Positions 1-9,266 of a DNA stretch of 64,000 nucleotides are shown here, one piece after another. Source of the DNA: an uncultured Opitutaceae bacterium (lineage in GTDB: Bacteria > Verrucomicrobiota > Verrucomicrobiia > Opitutales > Opitutaceae). Made by a program: the position numbers and the translations under genes. The DNA is taken from positions 22,408-86,407 of the forward strand of contig CALFNN010000081.1 of NCBI GenBank assembly GCA_937902925.1, in the 5' to 3' direction. The stretch's first letter is position 1, and the number at the start of each line of letters is the position of its first letter. The notes under the pieces were generated by a model. The model ran no database searches. It worked only from the letters and a program-made list of their open reading frames with translations, and had not been told where the DNA came from.

Positions 1-770
1 CCGACACGCCCGACTCGCCGATGGTCGTGCTTGTCAACGCGACGTTCGCCCAAAAATACTTTCCGCGGGGCGACGCGCTTGGTCACCGCGTGCGCGAGGA
101 TCCGACCGAACCGTGGCGCACGATCGTCGGCGTCGTGCCCGACACGCTCATGCAGGGGCCGCTCGATCCGCGGGCGGACGGCGCCGGGCTGTTCATTCCG
201 CTCGCGAACTATGCGCAGCCCTACGTGACGCTCGTCGTGCGCGGGCACGGCGCGGCGCTCGCGCTGCGCGAGACAGTGCGGCGCGAACTCGCCCGCGTCG
301 ACCCCAACCTCGCGATCTATCAACTCGACACCCCGCAGAGATTTCTCCGCAGCGCGCTCGCGCAGACCCGGACGGTGACCACGCTCTTCGGCGTGTTCGC
401 CCTCGTGGCGGTCGTGCTCTCCGTCGTCGGCCTCTACGGCGTGGCGGCGTTCTCGGTCAGCCAGCGCACCTCGGAATTCGGCATCCGGATCGCCTTGGGC
501 GCCACTCCACGGGAAATCATGCGGATGGTCCTCGGCCAGGGCCTGGGGCGCTTTGCCATCGGGGCGCTGCTCGGGATCGGTCTCGCCTTCGCCCTCACGC
601 GCTTCGGTGGCGCCGTGTTGAACAACTTCCTCTACAAGACCAGCCCACACGACCCGGCGACCTACGTCCTCGTCACCCTGCTCCTCGGCGCCGCCACCCT
701 GCTCGCCTGCCTCGTCCCCGCCCGGCGCGCCACCCGCATCGACCCCATGACCGCGCTCCGGGCGGAATAA
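1..770 (+). CDS. ADOP-type ABC permease, C-terminal part (cut by window start)
   Basis: This is the last ~255 residues of a duplicated MacB/FtsX-type permease. The frame is open to the first base, so the gene begins outside the window. Visible parts are the end of the second periplasmic MacB-like core, then the second FtsX domain with a membrane segment near TVTTLFGVFALVAVVL, the loop GEFGIRIALGAT-like (here SEFGIRIALGAT), two more membrane segments, and the terminal signature ARRATRIDPMTALRAE that all eight permeases here share. Such proteins are thought to sit in the inner membrane and need a partner ATPase; none is adjacent. It is the first of seven tandem family members. The substrate is unknown. 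Confidence 0.9.
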   Translation, partial: DTPDSPMVVLVNATFAQKYFPRGDALGHRVREDPTEPWRTIVGVVPDTLMQGPLDPRADGAGLFIPLANYAQPYVTLVVRGHGAALALRETVRRELARVDPNLAIYQLDTPQRFLRSALAQTRTVTTLFGVFALVAVVLSVVGLYGVAAFSVSQRTSEFGIRIALGATPREIMRMVLGQGLGRFAIGALLGIGLAFALTRFGGAVLNNFLYKTSPHDPATYVLVTLLLGAATLLACLVPARRATRIDPMTALRAE

Positions 771-809
771 TTGCGGAAATATTCCTCGCCATCACCTCTC
801 CCGCACCCG

Positions 810-1685
810 GTGAAAAAACGTCTCGTCCTCCTCCTGACCGCGCTGGGCTGCACGACGCCCGTATTCGCCGTCGTCGACCCGGCCGCGCTCGACGCGGCGC
901 GCACGCTTTTCAGCTCGACCGGCAAATCCCGCGAGGCCCAGGCCGCGTATGAAAAGATCGCCGCCGCCGACCCGGCGTGCGCCGAGGCGCAGCGGTCGCT
1001 CGCCGAGCTCGCACTGCGGCGCGACGACGCCGACCAGGCCCTGGCCTATGCCGGGAAAGCCGTGGCGCTCTCGCCCGACAACGACGACTGCCAGACCACG
1101 CTCGGCGACGCCTGCGGCCGCGCCGCGCAAAAGGCCTCCATCTTCCGCCAGCCCGGCCTCGCAAAAAAATGCCTCGCCGCCTACCAGCGCGCCGCCGAGC
1201 TCGCGCCCGCGAAGGTCCGCTCCCACCAGAACCTGTTCGAGTTCTACCGGCAGGCGCCCGGCTTCCTCGGCGGCGGCACCGCCAAGGCCCTCGCCGAGGC
1301 CGCGACCATCAAGCAGCTCGATGTGCCGCAAGGCTGCCTCGCGTTCGTCACGCTCTACGCCGCCGACAAACAATACGACCTTGCCTTCGCCGAGTTCGAC
1401 GAGGCCCTCCGGGCTTCGCCCGATAATTACACGGCGCTCTACTACGTCGGCCGCCTGGCCGCCACCACGGGCCAGCATCTGGACCGCGGCCTCGCCTCGC
1501 TCCGCCATTGTCTCGAGCTCACTCCGGGAAAAAACGACCCGCCCCTCGCCGCCGCCCACTGGCGCATCGGCAACATCCTCGAGAAGAAAAACGATCCCGT
1601 CGGCGCGCGCGCCGCCTACGAGGCCGCGTTGCAGGCCGACCCCAAATTCGCGCAGGCCGCCGACGCGCTGAAAAAACTTCGCTAG
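810..1685 (+). CDS. exported TPR-repeat protein
   Basis: A 291-residue protein starting at a GTG that gives a good signal peptide (VKKR, then a hydrophobic stretch ending near TTPVFA). An upstream TTG at 771 would only add 13 polar residues in front, so GTG is preferred. The mature part is built of helical TPR-like units, for example the segments around residues 40-75, 76-110 and 185-225 (pattern A-x3-YxxA...DPxxAxA). TPR proteins act as protein-binding scaffolds, here probably in the periplasm. The gene lies 39 bases after one ADOP permease and 8 bases before the next, so it is probably co-transcribed with them and may be an accessory factor. That role is inference. Confidence 0.75.
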   Translation: MKKRLVLLLTALGCTTPVFAVVDPAALDAARTLFSSTGKSREAQAAYEKIAAADPACAEAQRSLAELALRRDDADQALAYAGKAVALSPDNDDCQTTLGDACGRAAQKASIFRQPGLAKKCLAAYQRAAELAPAKVRSHQNLFEFYRQAPGFLGGGTAKALAEAATIKQLDVPQGCLAFVTLYAADKQYDLAFAEFDEALRASPDNYTALYYVGRLAATTGQHLDRGLASLRHCLELTPGKNDPPLAAAHWRIGNILEKKNDPVGARAAYEAALQADPKFAQAADALKKLR

Positions 1686-1693
1686 CCCGCCCC

Positions 1694-4135
1694 ATGCTCA
1701 CCGACCTCCGTCACGCCCTCCGCTCGCTCGCCAAGTCCCCCGACTTCACCGCCGTCGCCGTCCTGACGCTCGCCGTCGGCATCGGCGCCAACACCGCGAT
1801 CTTCTCGCTCATCGACTCGCTGCTGCTCCGCTCGCTTCCGTTCGCCGAGCCCGACCGGCTGCTCCGCGTTTACGGCGACGCCCCCGAGCGCCAGCTCAGC
1901 CAGCTCAACCTCTCCGTTCCGAAGTTCCAGCACCTGCGCGACCACCAGACCGTGTTCTCCTCCCTCGCCGCCCATACCGGCGCGGCGTTCACGCTCACGG
2001 GTTTCGGCGATCCCGTGCAGATTCCCGGCCAGCATGTCACGGCAAATTATTTCGACGTGATGGGCGTGCACTTGGCGCAGGGCCGCATGTTCCGTTCCGA
2101 CGAGGAGGACGCTGCGCCCGTCGCGATCGTCAGTGATGGATTCTGGCGCACGCGCCTCGCGGCCGATCCCGCCGTGCTCGGCCGCACGCTCCAGCTCGAT
2201 GGCGAACCCGTCACCATCATCGGCGTGCTCCCGCCGCTCTCGACCGTCGATGTCGGCCCCACCGATGTCTGGACCACCCGGCCGTTCGAACTCGCCGGGG
2301 TCGCGCGCGAACTGCTTCAGCGTGGAGTGAGTTATCTCCGCGTGATCGGCCGGTTGAAACCCGGCGTCACTCCCGAGGCCGCCGCGGCCGAGTTCAAGCT
2401 CCTCGGCGAAAGCTATCGCGCGACCTATCCCGACAAGGCGGACGCCACCTGGCAGGTTTCGCTGCTGGCGCTGCGCGAGGACCTTTTCGGGTCCTACCGC
2501 CCCGCCCTGCTCACGTTGCTGGGCGCCGTCGGCTTCGTGCTGCTCATCGCCTGCAGCAACGTCGCCAATCTCCTCCTCGTTCGCTTCACCGGCCGGCGCC
2601 GCGAGATCGCCATCCGCGCCGCCTTGGGCGCCACCCGCAGCCGGCTCGTGCGGCTGTTCCTCACCGAAAGCCTCGTGGTGAGCCTGCTGGCGGGCGGGCT
2701 CGGCGTGCTCATCGCCCTCTGGAGTTTGCAACTGCTCACGCAGCTCGGCGCCGCGCTGCCGGCGCCTCCCGCCGTCGAGCTTAACCTTCCGGTCCTGGCG
2801 TTCACCCTCGTCCTCAGCTTCGCGAGCGGCGCGTTGCTCGGCCTTTATCCCGCCCTCCAGGCCTCGCGCAGCGGCGTCGCCGAAGTCCTGAAGGAGGGCG
2901 GCCGCGGTAACACCGCTTCGCGCGCCCAGAATCGCTTTCGCGCGTTGCTCCTCGGTGGGCAGGTCGCGTTGTCGCTCGCGCTCCTCGTCGCCGCCGGGCT
3001 GCTGCTCGCCAGTTTTGCCCGGCTCTCGCGCCAGCCCGCCGGCTTCGATCCGCGCCACCTCTTCACCGCGGCCATCAACGTCCCACCCACGCGCTACGCC
3101 GATGCGCAGCACCAGTGGGATTTCTACAACCAGCTCGCCGAAAACCTCCGCCACGCTCCCGGCGTGCAGCAGGCGGCGCTCGTCAACGGTCTTCCTCTCA
3201 CGGGCAACAACTCCCGCGCGCCCTATGCCCGCGCCGACGGCGAGGTCGCCCCGCTCAACCGCCGCCCCCTCGGGCTCACGCGCTCCGTCACGCCCGGTTA
3301 TTTCGCGACGCTCGGCGTTCCGTTCGTGGCGGGTCGCGACTTCACCCTGCGCGATCGCGCCGATGCTCCGCAGACCGTCATCATCAGCGCTGCAACGGCG
3401 AAGCGCCTTTTCCCCGGCGAGGATCCGCTCGGCCATCGGTTGCTGATGGGCTCGAACAACGGCACCGGTCTCGCGATGGAGATTGTCGGCGTCGTCGGCG
3501 ACGTGCGCTCCGCCTCGCTCGCCCAGGAGAACAACGTGGAGTTTTACCGCCCGCTCTCGCAGCGCGGCAACACCTTCGTCCAGCTCGTCGTCCGCCTCGC
3601 CGCCGCGCCCCAAAACGCCGGCACCGCCGACGCCGCGATCTTCACGCCGACCGCGCGCACCGTGCTGCGCGACCTCGACACCGCGATCCCGCTCACCCAA
3701 CCCGCCACGATGGACGCGATCTTCGACGATTCGCTCGGCCAGCAACGCCTGCTCCTGTCGCTCCTCGCGATTTTCGCCAGCCTCGCCGTCGCCCTGGCCG
3801 CGGTCGGGATCTACAGCGTCGTCGCGTTCATGGTCGGCCAGCGCACCGGTGAAATCGGCGTGCGACTCGCCCTTGGCGCCACTCCCGCCGACATCCGCAC
3901 GCTCGTTCTCGGGCAGGGCATGAAGCCCGTGCTCCTCGGCCTGGCCGCCGGCCTCGCCGCCACGCTCGCACTCGCCCGCCTCCTCGCGGCCCAACTCTAC
4001 GGCGTCGCCAGCTACGACCCGTTCACGCTCGGTGCCGCCACCACCGGCCTCGCCCTTGTCGCGCTGCTCGCCTGCTGGCTCCCCGCCCGCCGCGCCGCCC
4101 GCATCGACCCGATGATCGCCCTCCGCGCCGAGTGA
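1694..4135 (+). CDS. ADOP-type duplicated ABC permease (813 aa)
   Basis: Inner-membrane permease with two MacB-core/FtsX units in tandem. Visible order: cytoplasmic N-terminus [16 protein letters not shown], membrane helix 1 (residues ~17-38), periplasmic MacB-like core to ~265, FtsX block of three helices ~272-395 including the loop [15 protein letters not shown], a helix near 425, second core, second FtsX block ~680-805, ending in [11 protein letters not shown]. The ATG at 1694 was chosen because it matches the conserved family N-terminus; the frame stays open upstream through the TPR gene. Eight bases separate it from the TPR gene. Family members are called orphan permeases because they normally lack an adjacent ATPase, as here. 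Confidence 0.92.
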   Translation: MLTDLRHALRSLAKSPDFTAVAVLTLAVGIGANTAIFSLIDSLLLRSLPFAEPDRLLRVYGDAPERQLSQLNLSVPKFQHLRDHQTVFSSLAAHTGAAFTLTGFGDPVQIPGQHVTANYFDVMGVHLAQGRMFRSDEEDAAPVAIVSDGFWRTRLAADPAVLGRTLQLDGEPVTIIGVLPPLSTVDVGPTDVWTTRPFELAGVARELLQRGVSYLRVIGRLKPGVTPEAAAAEFKLLGESYRATYPDKADATWQVSLLALREDLFGSYRPALLTLLGAVGFVLLIACSNVANLLLVRFTGRRREIAIRAALGATRSRLVRLFLTESLVVSLLAGGLGVLIALWSLQLLTQLGAALPAPPAVELNLPVLAFTLVLSFASGALLGLYPALQASRSGVAEVLKEGGRGNTASRAQNRFRALLLGGQVALSLALLVAAGLLLASFARLSRQPAGFDPRHLFTAAINVPPTRYADAQHQWDFYNQLAENLRHAPGVQQAALVNGLPLTGNNSRAPYARADGEVAPLNRRPLGLTRSVTPGYFATLGVPFVAGRDFTLRDRADAPQTVIISAATAKRLFPGEDPLGHRLLMGSNNGTGLAMEIVGVVGDVRSASLAQENNVEFYRPLSQRGNTFVQLVVRLAAAPQNAGTADAAIFTPTARTVLRDLDTAIPLTQPATMDAIFDDSLGQQRLLLSLLAIFASLAVALAAVGIYSVVAFMVGQRTGEIGVRLALGATPADIRTLVLGQGMKPVLLGLAAGLAATLALARLLAAQLYGVASYDPFTLGAATTGLALVALLACWLPARRAARIDPMIALRAE

Positions 4136-4140
4136 ACATC

Positions 4141-4246
4141 AATCGTTCTCGTTCTCCTAATCCTCATCGCTCTCTCGACGAAAAATCCCGCCGCCACCTC
4201 CCTCCCGCCCAAGAGAACGAGCAAGATTACGATTGAGAGAACGATT
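4141..4246. repeat. inverted-repeat intergenic element, copy 1
   Basis: A 106-base element filling the gap between two permease genes. It begins with AATCGTTCTC and ends with the reverse complement of the same 10 bases. The arms continue as variations on the words GTTCTC and TAATC (left GTTCTCCTAATCCTC, right as reverse complement TCAATCGTAATC), so a long imperfect hairpin is possible. A close relative lies at 9147-9251 in the equivalent position between two other permeases. It could be a MITE-like mobile element, an RNA hairpin or a transcription-ending structure. No protein is encoded. Confidence 0.8.
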
Positions 4247-4257
4247 CCTCCCCCGCC

Positions 4258-6675
4258 ATGCACAACCTCCGCCACGCCTTCCGCTCGCTCCTGAAATCCC
4301 CCGGCTACACCGCGCTCGCCGTCGGCGCGCTCGCCCTCGGCATCGGCGCCAACACCGTCCTCTTCTCCGCGATCGACACGCTCTTTCTCCGTCCGCTCCC
4401 CTACGCTCATCCGGACGAGCTCGTCCGCGTCTGGGGCTCGTTCCCCGAGCGCGGACTCGAGCAGGCCAACGTGTCGTGGCCGCGCTACCAGGCGTTGCGC
4501 GACGGCCAGCAAAACTTCTCGTCGCTCGCCGCGCATGCGTTCACCGGTTTCACGCTCACCGGCCGCGGCGATCCCGAACGCGTCGCCGCGATGCGCGTGA
4601 CCGCCAACTTCTTCCCCACGCTCGGCGTGCAACCCGAGCTCGGCCGGTCGTTCACCACCGCCGAGGATCGGCCCGGCGGCGCCAACGTCGTGCTCCTCAG
4701 CCACGGCTTCTGGGAACGTCAGTTCGGCGGCGATCCGCATGTCGTCGGCCAGACCCTCACGCTCAACGGCGCCACGCACACGATCATTGGCGTCCTGCCG
4801 CCCTCGCTCTCGTTTCCCTGGGCGCAGATCCAGGTCTGGGCGCCGCGCGTGTTCGACTTGGAAGGCCTGCCCGCCGACCTCGTGCAACGCGGCACCGGCT
4901 ACCTGCTCGTGCTCGGACGGCTCAAGCCCGGCGCCACGCCCGCCCAGGCCCAGGCGCAGTTGCGCGGCGTCTCCCAGGCCTATGGCGCAGCCAACCCGGA
5001 GAAGGTCGACTCCAACGCCGGCTTGTCCGCGCCTTCGTTCCACGAGGATCTGGTCGGCGGCCAGCGGCCGATGTTCCTCACCCTGCTCGCCGCCGTCGGC
5101 TGCGTGCTGCTCGTCGCCTGCGCCAACGTCGCCAATCTCCTCCTCGCCCGCTTCACCGCCCGTCGCAAGGAGATCGCCATCCGCACCGCGCTCGGCGCCA
5201 CCCGCGGCCGCATCGTCGCGCAATTCCTCACCGAGAGCGTCCTGACCGCCGCGCTCGCCGGCCTGCTCGGCGTGCTGCTCGCCGTCTGGGGCATCGACGT
5301 GCTCGCGCGCGTCGGCGCGGATTTCCTTCCGCGCGTCGCCGATCTCTCGCTCGACCGCACCGTGCTCGGCTTCGCCGTCGCGCTCTCGCTGCTCACGGGC
5401 CTCGGCCTCGGCATCGTGCCGGCCGTGCAGGCCTCGCGCACCGATCCCGGCGAATCGCTCAAGGATTCCGCGCGCGGCTCCACCGGCGGACGCCACACCG
5501 GCCGCCTCCGCTCCGGCCTGCTCGTCGCCGAGGTCGCGCTCTCGCTCGTGCTGCTCGTCGGCGCCGCGCTGCTGACCGACAGCTTCCGCCGCCTGCAAAA
5601 CGTCGCACCCGGGTTCCGCTCCGCCGACATCACAAGCTTCAACCTCGCGCTTCCCGCCGGCACCTATCCCGACATCGGCAGCCAGGGCCGCCTCTTCGAG
5701 CAGGTAATCGCCAGACTGCTCGCCGTCCCCGGCGTCACCCATGCCGCCGCCACGGCGAGCCTGCCGGTCGCCGCCGGCGGGTCCACGCGGTCGCCCGCCT
5801 CCGTCGAGGGCCGCCCCGTGCCGCCCGTCAACGAGCGCGCCATCATGCTTCGCTCGACCATCACGCCCGGTTTTTTCGCCGCGCTCGATATCCCGGTCAA
5901 GCAGGGCCGCGATTTCAACTGGCGCGACCGCGGCGACGCCCCGCGCGTCGTCATCATCAACGCGTCGCTCGCGCAGAAATTCTTTCCCGGCGAGAACCCG
6001 ATCGGCCGCCGGCTCATCACCGGCATCGCCTCCATCCCGCGCGAAATCGTCGGCGTCGTCGGCGACGTCCGTTCGCAAAGCCTTTCGCTGACGCCCGCGC
6101 CCGAGATGTATTATCCCTCCACGCAGGAGGACGGCGCTTTCCTCAGCGTGGTCGTCCGCAGCACCCGCCCCGCCGCCAGCCTCCGCGCCGAGCTGGTCGC
6201 CGCCGTGCACGCCGTCGATCCCGGCCTGCCCGTCGCCGAGGTAAAGTCCTACGACGAACTGCTCGCCGATGCGGTCGCCGACCGCCGCCTGTCGGTGCTG
6301 ATGCTCGGCGCCTTCGCCGCGCTCGCGCTCGTCCTCGCCGGCATGGGCATCTACAGCGTGATCGCCTACGGCGTCGCGCAACGCACCAACGAATTTGGCG
6401 TCCGCATGGCGCTCGGCGCCGAGCCGGCCGACATCGTCCGCCTCGTGATGAAGGAGGGCTTCCGCCTCGCGCTGCTCGGCCTCGCGATCGGCCTGGCTGC
6501 GGCGGTCGCGCTCACGCGCCTGATGCAGAGCCAGCTCTTCGAGGTCAGCCCGACGAACCCGGCCGTCCTCGGCGGCGTCGCCCTCTTCCTCGCCGCCGTC
6601 GCCGCCCTAGCCTGCTTCGTCCCCGCCCGCCGCGCGACGAAAATCGACCCCATGGTCGCCCTCCGCGCGGAGTGA
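4258..6675 (+). CDS. ADOP-type duplicated ABC permease (805 aa)
   Basis: A full-length family member (start MHNLRHAFRSLLKSPGY). It has a first helix ~17-38 with the signature LGIGANT, first core domain, FtsX block from ~276 with ARRKEIAIRTALGAT-like loop (TARRKEIAIRTALGAT), a second core starting after the helix ~420-440, second FtsX block ~675-800 with TNEFGVRMALGAE, and the end RATKIDPMVALRAE. The start lies 11 bases after inverted-repeat element 1 and is preceded by CCCCGCC with no visible Shine-Dalgarno sequence. It probably acts in an export or stress-related ABC system; substrate and partner ATPase are not evident. Confidence 0.92.
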   Translation: MHNLRHAFRSLLKSPGYTALAVGALALGIGANTVLFSAIDTLFLRPLPYAHPDELVRVWGSFPERGLEQANVSWPRYQALRDGQQNFSSLAAHAFTGFTLTGRGDPERVAAMRVTANFFPTLGVQPELGRSFTTAEDRPGGANVVLLSHGFWERQFGGDPHVVGQTLTLNGATHTIIGVLPPSLSFPWAQIQVWAPRVFDLEGLPADLVQRGTGYLLVLGRLKPGATPAQAQAQLRGVSQAYGAANPEKVDSNAGLSAPSFHEDLVGGQRPMFLTLLAAVGCVLLVACANVANLLLARFTARRKEIAIRTALGATRGRIVAQFLTESVLTAALAGLLGVLLAVWGIDVLARVGADFLPRVADLSLDRTVLGFAVALSLLTGLGLGIVPAVQASRTDPGESLKDSARGSTGGRHTGRLRSGLLVAEVALSLVLLVGAALLTDSFRRLQNVAPGFRSADITSFNLALPAGTYPDIGSQGRLFEQVIARLLAVPGVTHAAATASLPVAAGGSTRSPASVEGRPVPPVNERAIMLRSTITPGFFAALDIPVKQGRDFNWRDRGDAPRVVIINASLAQKFFPGENPIGRRLITGIASIPREIVGVVGDVRSQSLSLTPAPEMYYPSTQEDGAFLSVVVRSTRPAASLRAELVAAVHAVDPGLPVAEVKSYDELLADAVADRRLSVLMLGAFAALALVLAGMGIYSVIAYGVAQRTNEFGVRMALGAEPADIVRLVMKEGFRLALLGLAIGLAAAVALTRLMQSQLFEVSPTNPAVLGGVALFLAAVAALACFVPARRATKIDPMVALRAE

Positions 6676-6716
6676 TTTTTCCAACTCTGGACTCTCAGCC
6701 CTCAGCTTTCGACTTC

Positions 6717-9140
6717 ATGCTCGCCGACCTCCGTTTCGCCGTCCGTTCCCTCCTGAAATCCCCCGGCTTCACCCTCGTCGCCGTGCTGACCCTCGCGCTC
6801 GGCATCGGGGCGAACACCGCCCTCTTCAGCACGTTCAACACCCTCGTGCTGCACCCGATGACGGTCCCCCAGTCCGACCAACTCGTCCGCGTCTGGGCCA
6901 GCAACCCCACCGTGAACTTCAGCGGCCCGTTCCTCTCGTGGCCGCGTTACGAGTTCATCCGCGACCAGCAAAAATCCTTCACGAGCCTCTCGGCCGCCAC
7001 CTCCACCGGTTACGCGCTCACCCGCGCCGGCGCCGAGCCCGAGCAGCTCAACGCGCTCCAGGTCTCCGCCAGCTTCTTTCCCACGCTCGGCATCCAGCCG
7101 GTCCGCGGCCGCAACTTCACCGCCGCCGAGGACACCGCCGGCGGCCCCAATGCCGCGATGCTCAGCTACGAGTGCTGGCAGACGAAGTTCGGCGGACGCG
7201 AGTCGGTCGTCGGCGAAAACCTCATGCTCAACGGCGCGTCCTGCACCGTCGTCGGCATCCTGCCGCGCGCCCTCGGCAACCCGTTCGGCACGGTGATGGT
7301 CTTCGTGCCGCGCGCCTTCGAGGCCAACGGGCTCACGCCCGTCCAGGTGCAAAACGGCGCCGGTTATCTCGGCGTCACCGCGCGGCTCAAGCCCGGCGTG
7401 TCGCTGGCGCAGGCGGCCGCCGAGATGAAGACGCTCTTCGCCGACTACAACGCCGCCTACCCCGCGCGCCTCGACGGCAAGATCAACCCCGTGGTCGTCA
7501 CGTTCGCCGAGGAACTCGTCGGCAACCTGAAGCCGACATTCTACCTGCTGCTGGCCGCCGTCGGCTTCGTGCTGCTCATCGCCTGCGCCAACGTCGCCGC
7601 CCTGTTCCTCGGCCGGCTCTCGGCCCGCCACAAGGAAATCGCCGTCCGCCTCTCGCTGGGGGCGACGCGCGGCCAGCTCGTCCGCCAGTTTTTCGTCGAG
7701 AGCCTCCTCTTCTCCGCCGCCGCCGGCGGGCTCGGCGTCCTGTTCGGCTGGTGGGCGCTCGCCGCGATCCAACGCCTCTCGTCGAGCCAGATTCCGGCGG
7801 GCGTCACTCTCACGGTCGACCCCGCGGCGCTCGCGTTCACCGTCGGCCTCTCCGTGCTGTCCGCGGTCCTGATCGGGCTCGTTCCCGCGTTGAATGCCTC
7901 GCGCACCGACGTCGCCGAGGTGCTCAAGGACACCGCCCGCAGCGCCGCGGGCGGCACGCGCGGCGCCCGCGTCCGCGGCGGGCTGATCGTCGGCGAGGTG
8001 CTGTTGTCCGTCGTGCTGCTCGTCGGCTCCTCGCTTCTGCTCGTCAGCTTCGTCCGGCTGCAGCGCACGCCGCCCGGCTTCGAGGTGTCCGGCGTCGGCA
8101 CCGCGTTCCTCAACATCGCCGGCCCGCGCTACGCCACCGGCCCGCAACAGGCCGACTTCTTCGCCCGGCTGGTCGAGCGCCTCGAGGCGCAGCCGCGCGT
8201 GCAGGGCGCCGCCGTCGCGGTCGGTCTGCCCCTCAGCGGTTTCCAGGTGCGCTCGCCCTATGTCGTCGGCGGCCGGCTCGTGCCGCCGCTGCCCGAACGC
8301 GCGCTCGCGCAGCTCGACATCGTGAGCGAGCACTACTTCGCCACCATGGGCGTCCCCCTCCGGGCCGGCCGCGCGTTCACGACCCGGGACAACGAGCACG
8401 CCCCGGTCGTCTGCCTTGTCAACGAGTCGTTCGCCCGCCGGCTGTTCCCCGCCGGATCGGCCGTCGGAAAAATCCTCCGCCGCGGCCGCGACGCCGGGAT
8501 CCCGTGCGAGATCGTCGGCATCGCCGCCGATGTAAAGAGCAACGGCCTCAACGCCCCGCCGCCCGACGAGATGTATCTCTCGTTCCGCCAGCTCGCCCGC
8601 CCCGGCGCCAGCCTGGTCGTGCGCACGACCGGCGACCCCGCGGCGCTCCAGGCGGTGATGCGCTCCACACTCGCGTCGCTCGACGGCACGATCCCGCTCA
8701 CGTTGTTCGCCACGCTCGAGACGACCGTCCGCCAGTCGCTCGCCTTCCAGCGCATCACCGCGTGGCTCACCGGCATCTTCGCCGGGGTCGCGCTCGTGCT
8801 GTCGGTCGTCGGGCTCTATTCGGTGCTGGCCTACGCCGTCACGCAGCGCACGAACGAGATCGGCCTCCGCATGGCGCTCGGTGCGCAGCGCGAGCAGGTC
8901 GTCGGCCTCGTCCTCCGCCGCGGCCTCCGCCTCGTCGTGGTCGGTCTGGTCCTCGGGCTCGCCGTCGCCGCGGGCGCCTCGCGGCTCATCGCCACGCTGC
9001 TCTACAACGTCCAGCCGCTCGACCCGCTCGTCTACGGCGGCGTCGCGGTCCTGTTCGCCACCATCGCGACGCTCGCCTGCCTCGTGCCCGCGCTCCGCGC
9101 CAGCCGCATCGACCCGCTGATCGCGTTGCGCGCGGAGTGA
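6717..9140 (+). CDS. ADOP-type duplicated ABC permease (807 aa)
   Basis: Family member starting MLADLRFAVRSLLKSP. The frame is open far upstream, but the conserved N-terminus fixes the start at 6717, 41 bases after the previous permease. Two MacB-core/FtsX units are visible, with FtsX loop ARHKEIAVRLSLGAT in the first block and TNEIGLRMALGAQ in the second, ending RIDPLIALRAE. It is clearly closer to the permease at 14222-16627 than to its direct neighbours: both share TxVQVQNGAGY in the first core, RTPPGFE at the start of the second, and the C-terminal stretch LLxNVQPLDPxVYxGVAV. The pair looks like a later duplication within the array. Confidence 0.92.
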   Translation: MLADLRFAVRSLLKSPGFTLVAVLTLALGIGANTALFSTFNTLVLHPMTVPQSDQLVRVWASNPTVNFSGPFLSWPRYEFIRDQQKSFTSLSAATSTGYALTRAGAEPEQLNALQVSASFFPTLGIQPVRGRNFTAAEDTAGGPNAAMLSYECWQTKFGGRESVVGENLMLNGASCTVVGILPRALGNPFGTVMVFVPRAFEANGLTPVQVQNGAGYLGVTARLKPGVSLAQAAAEMKTLFADYNAAYPARLDGKINPVVVTFAEELVGNLKPTFYLLLAAVGFVLLIACANVAALFLGRLSARHKEIAVRLSLGATRGQLVRQFFVESLLFSAAAGGLGVLFGWWALAAIQRLSSSQIPAGVTLTVDPAALAFTVGLSVLSAVLIGLVPALNASRTDVAEVLKDTARSAAGGTRGARVRGGLIVGEVLLSVVLLVGSSLLLVSFVRLQRTPPGFEVSGVGTAFLNIAGPRYATGPQQADFFARLVERLEAQPRVQGAAVAVGLPLSGFQVRSPYVVGGRLVPPLPERALAQLDIVSEHYFATMGVPLRAGRAFTTRDNEHAPVVCLVNESFARRLFPAGSAVGKILRRGRDAGIPCEIVGIAADVKSNGLNAPPPDEMYLSFRQLARPGASLVVRTTGDPAALQAVMRSTLASLDGTIPLTLFATLETTVRQSLAFQRITAWLTGIFAGVALVLSVVGLYSVLAYAVTQRTNEIGLRMALGAQREQVVGLVLRRGLRLVVVGLVLGLAVAAGASRLIATLLYNVQPLDPLVYGGVAVLFATIATLACLVPALRASRIDPLIALRAE

Positions 9141-9146
9141 CCGCCC

Positions 9147-9251
9147 AATCGTTCTCGTTCTCCTAATCCTAATCGTTCTCCCAAAAGAAAAGCCAACGCC
9201 TGCCTCTTCCCGCCCGGGAGAACGAGAAAGATTACGATTAAGAGAACGATT
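9147..9251. repeat. inverted-repeat intergenic element, copy 2
   Basis: A 105-base element occupying the gap between two permeases. It has the same layout as 4141-4246: it begins AATCGTTCTCGTTCTCC and ends in the reverse complement AGAGAACGATT. Read inward on each strand, both arms run about 36 bases from AATCGTTCTC to GTTCTCCC, with a differing middle. The core between the arms differs from copy 1 except for CCCGCCC next to the right arm. The conserved arms, changed core and fixed position between permease genes suggest either a transposable palindromic element or copying along with the permease duplications. Confidence 0.8.
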
Positions 9252-9266
9252 GTTTCACCCGCTCCC

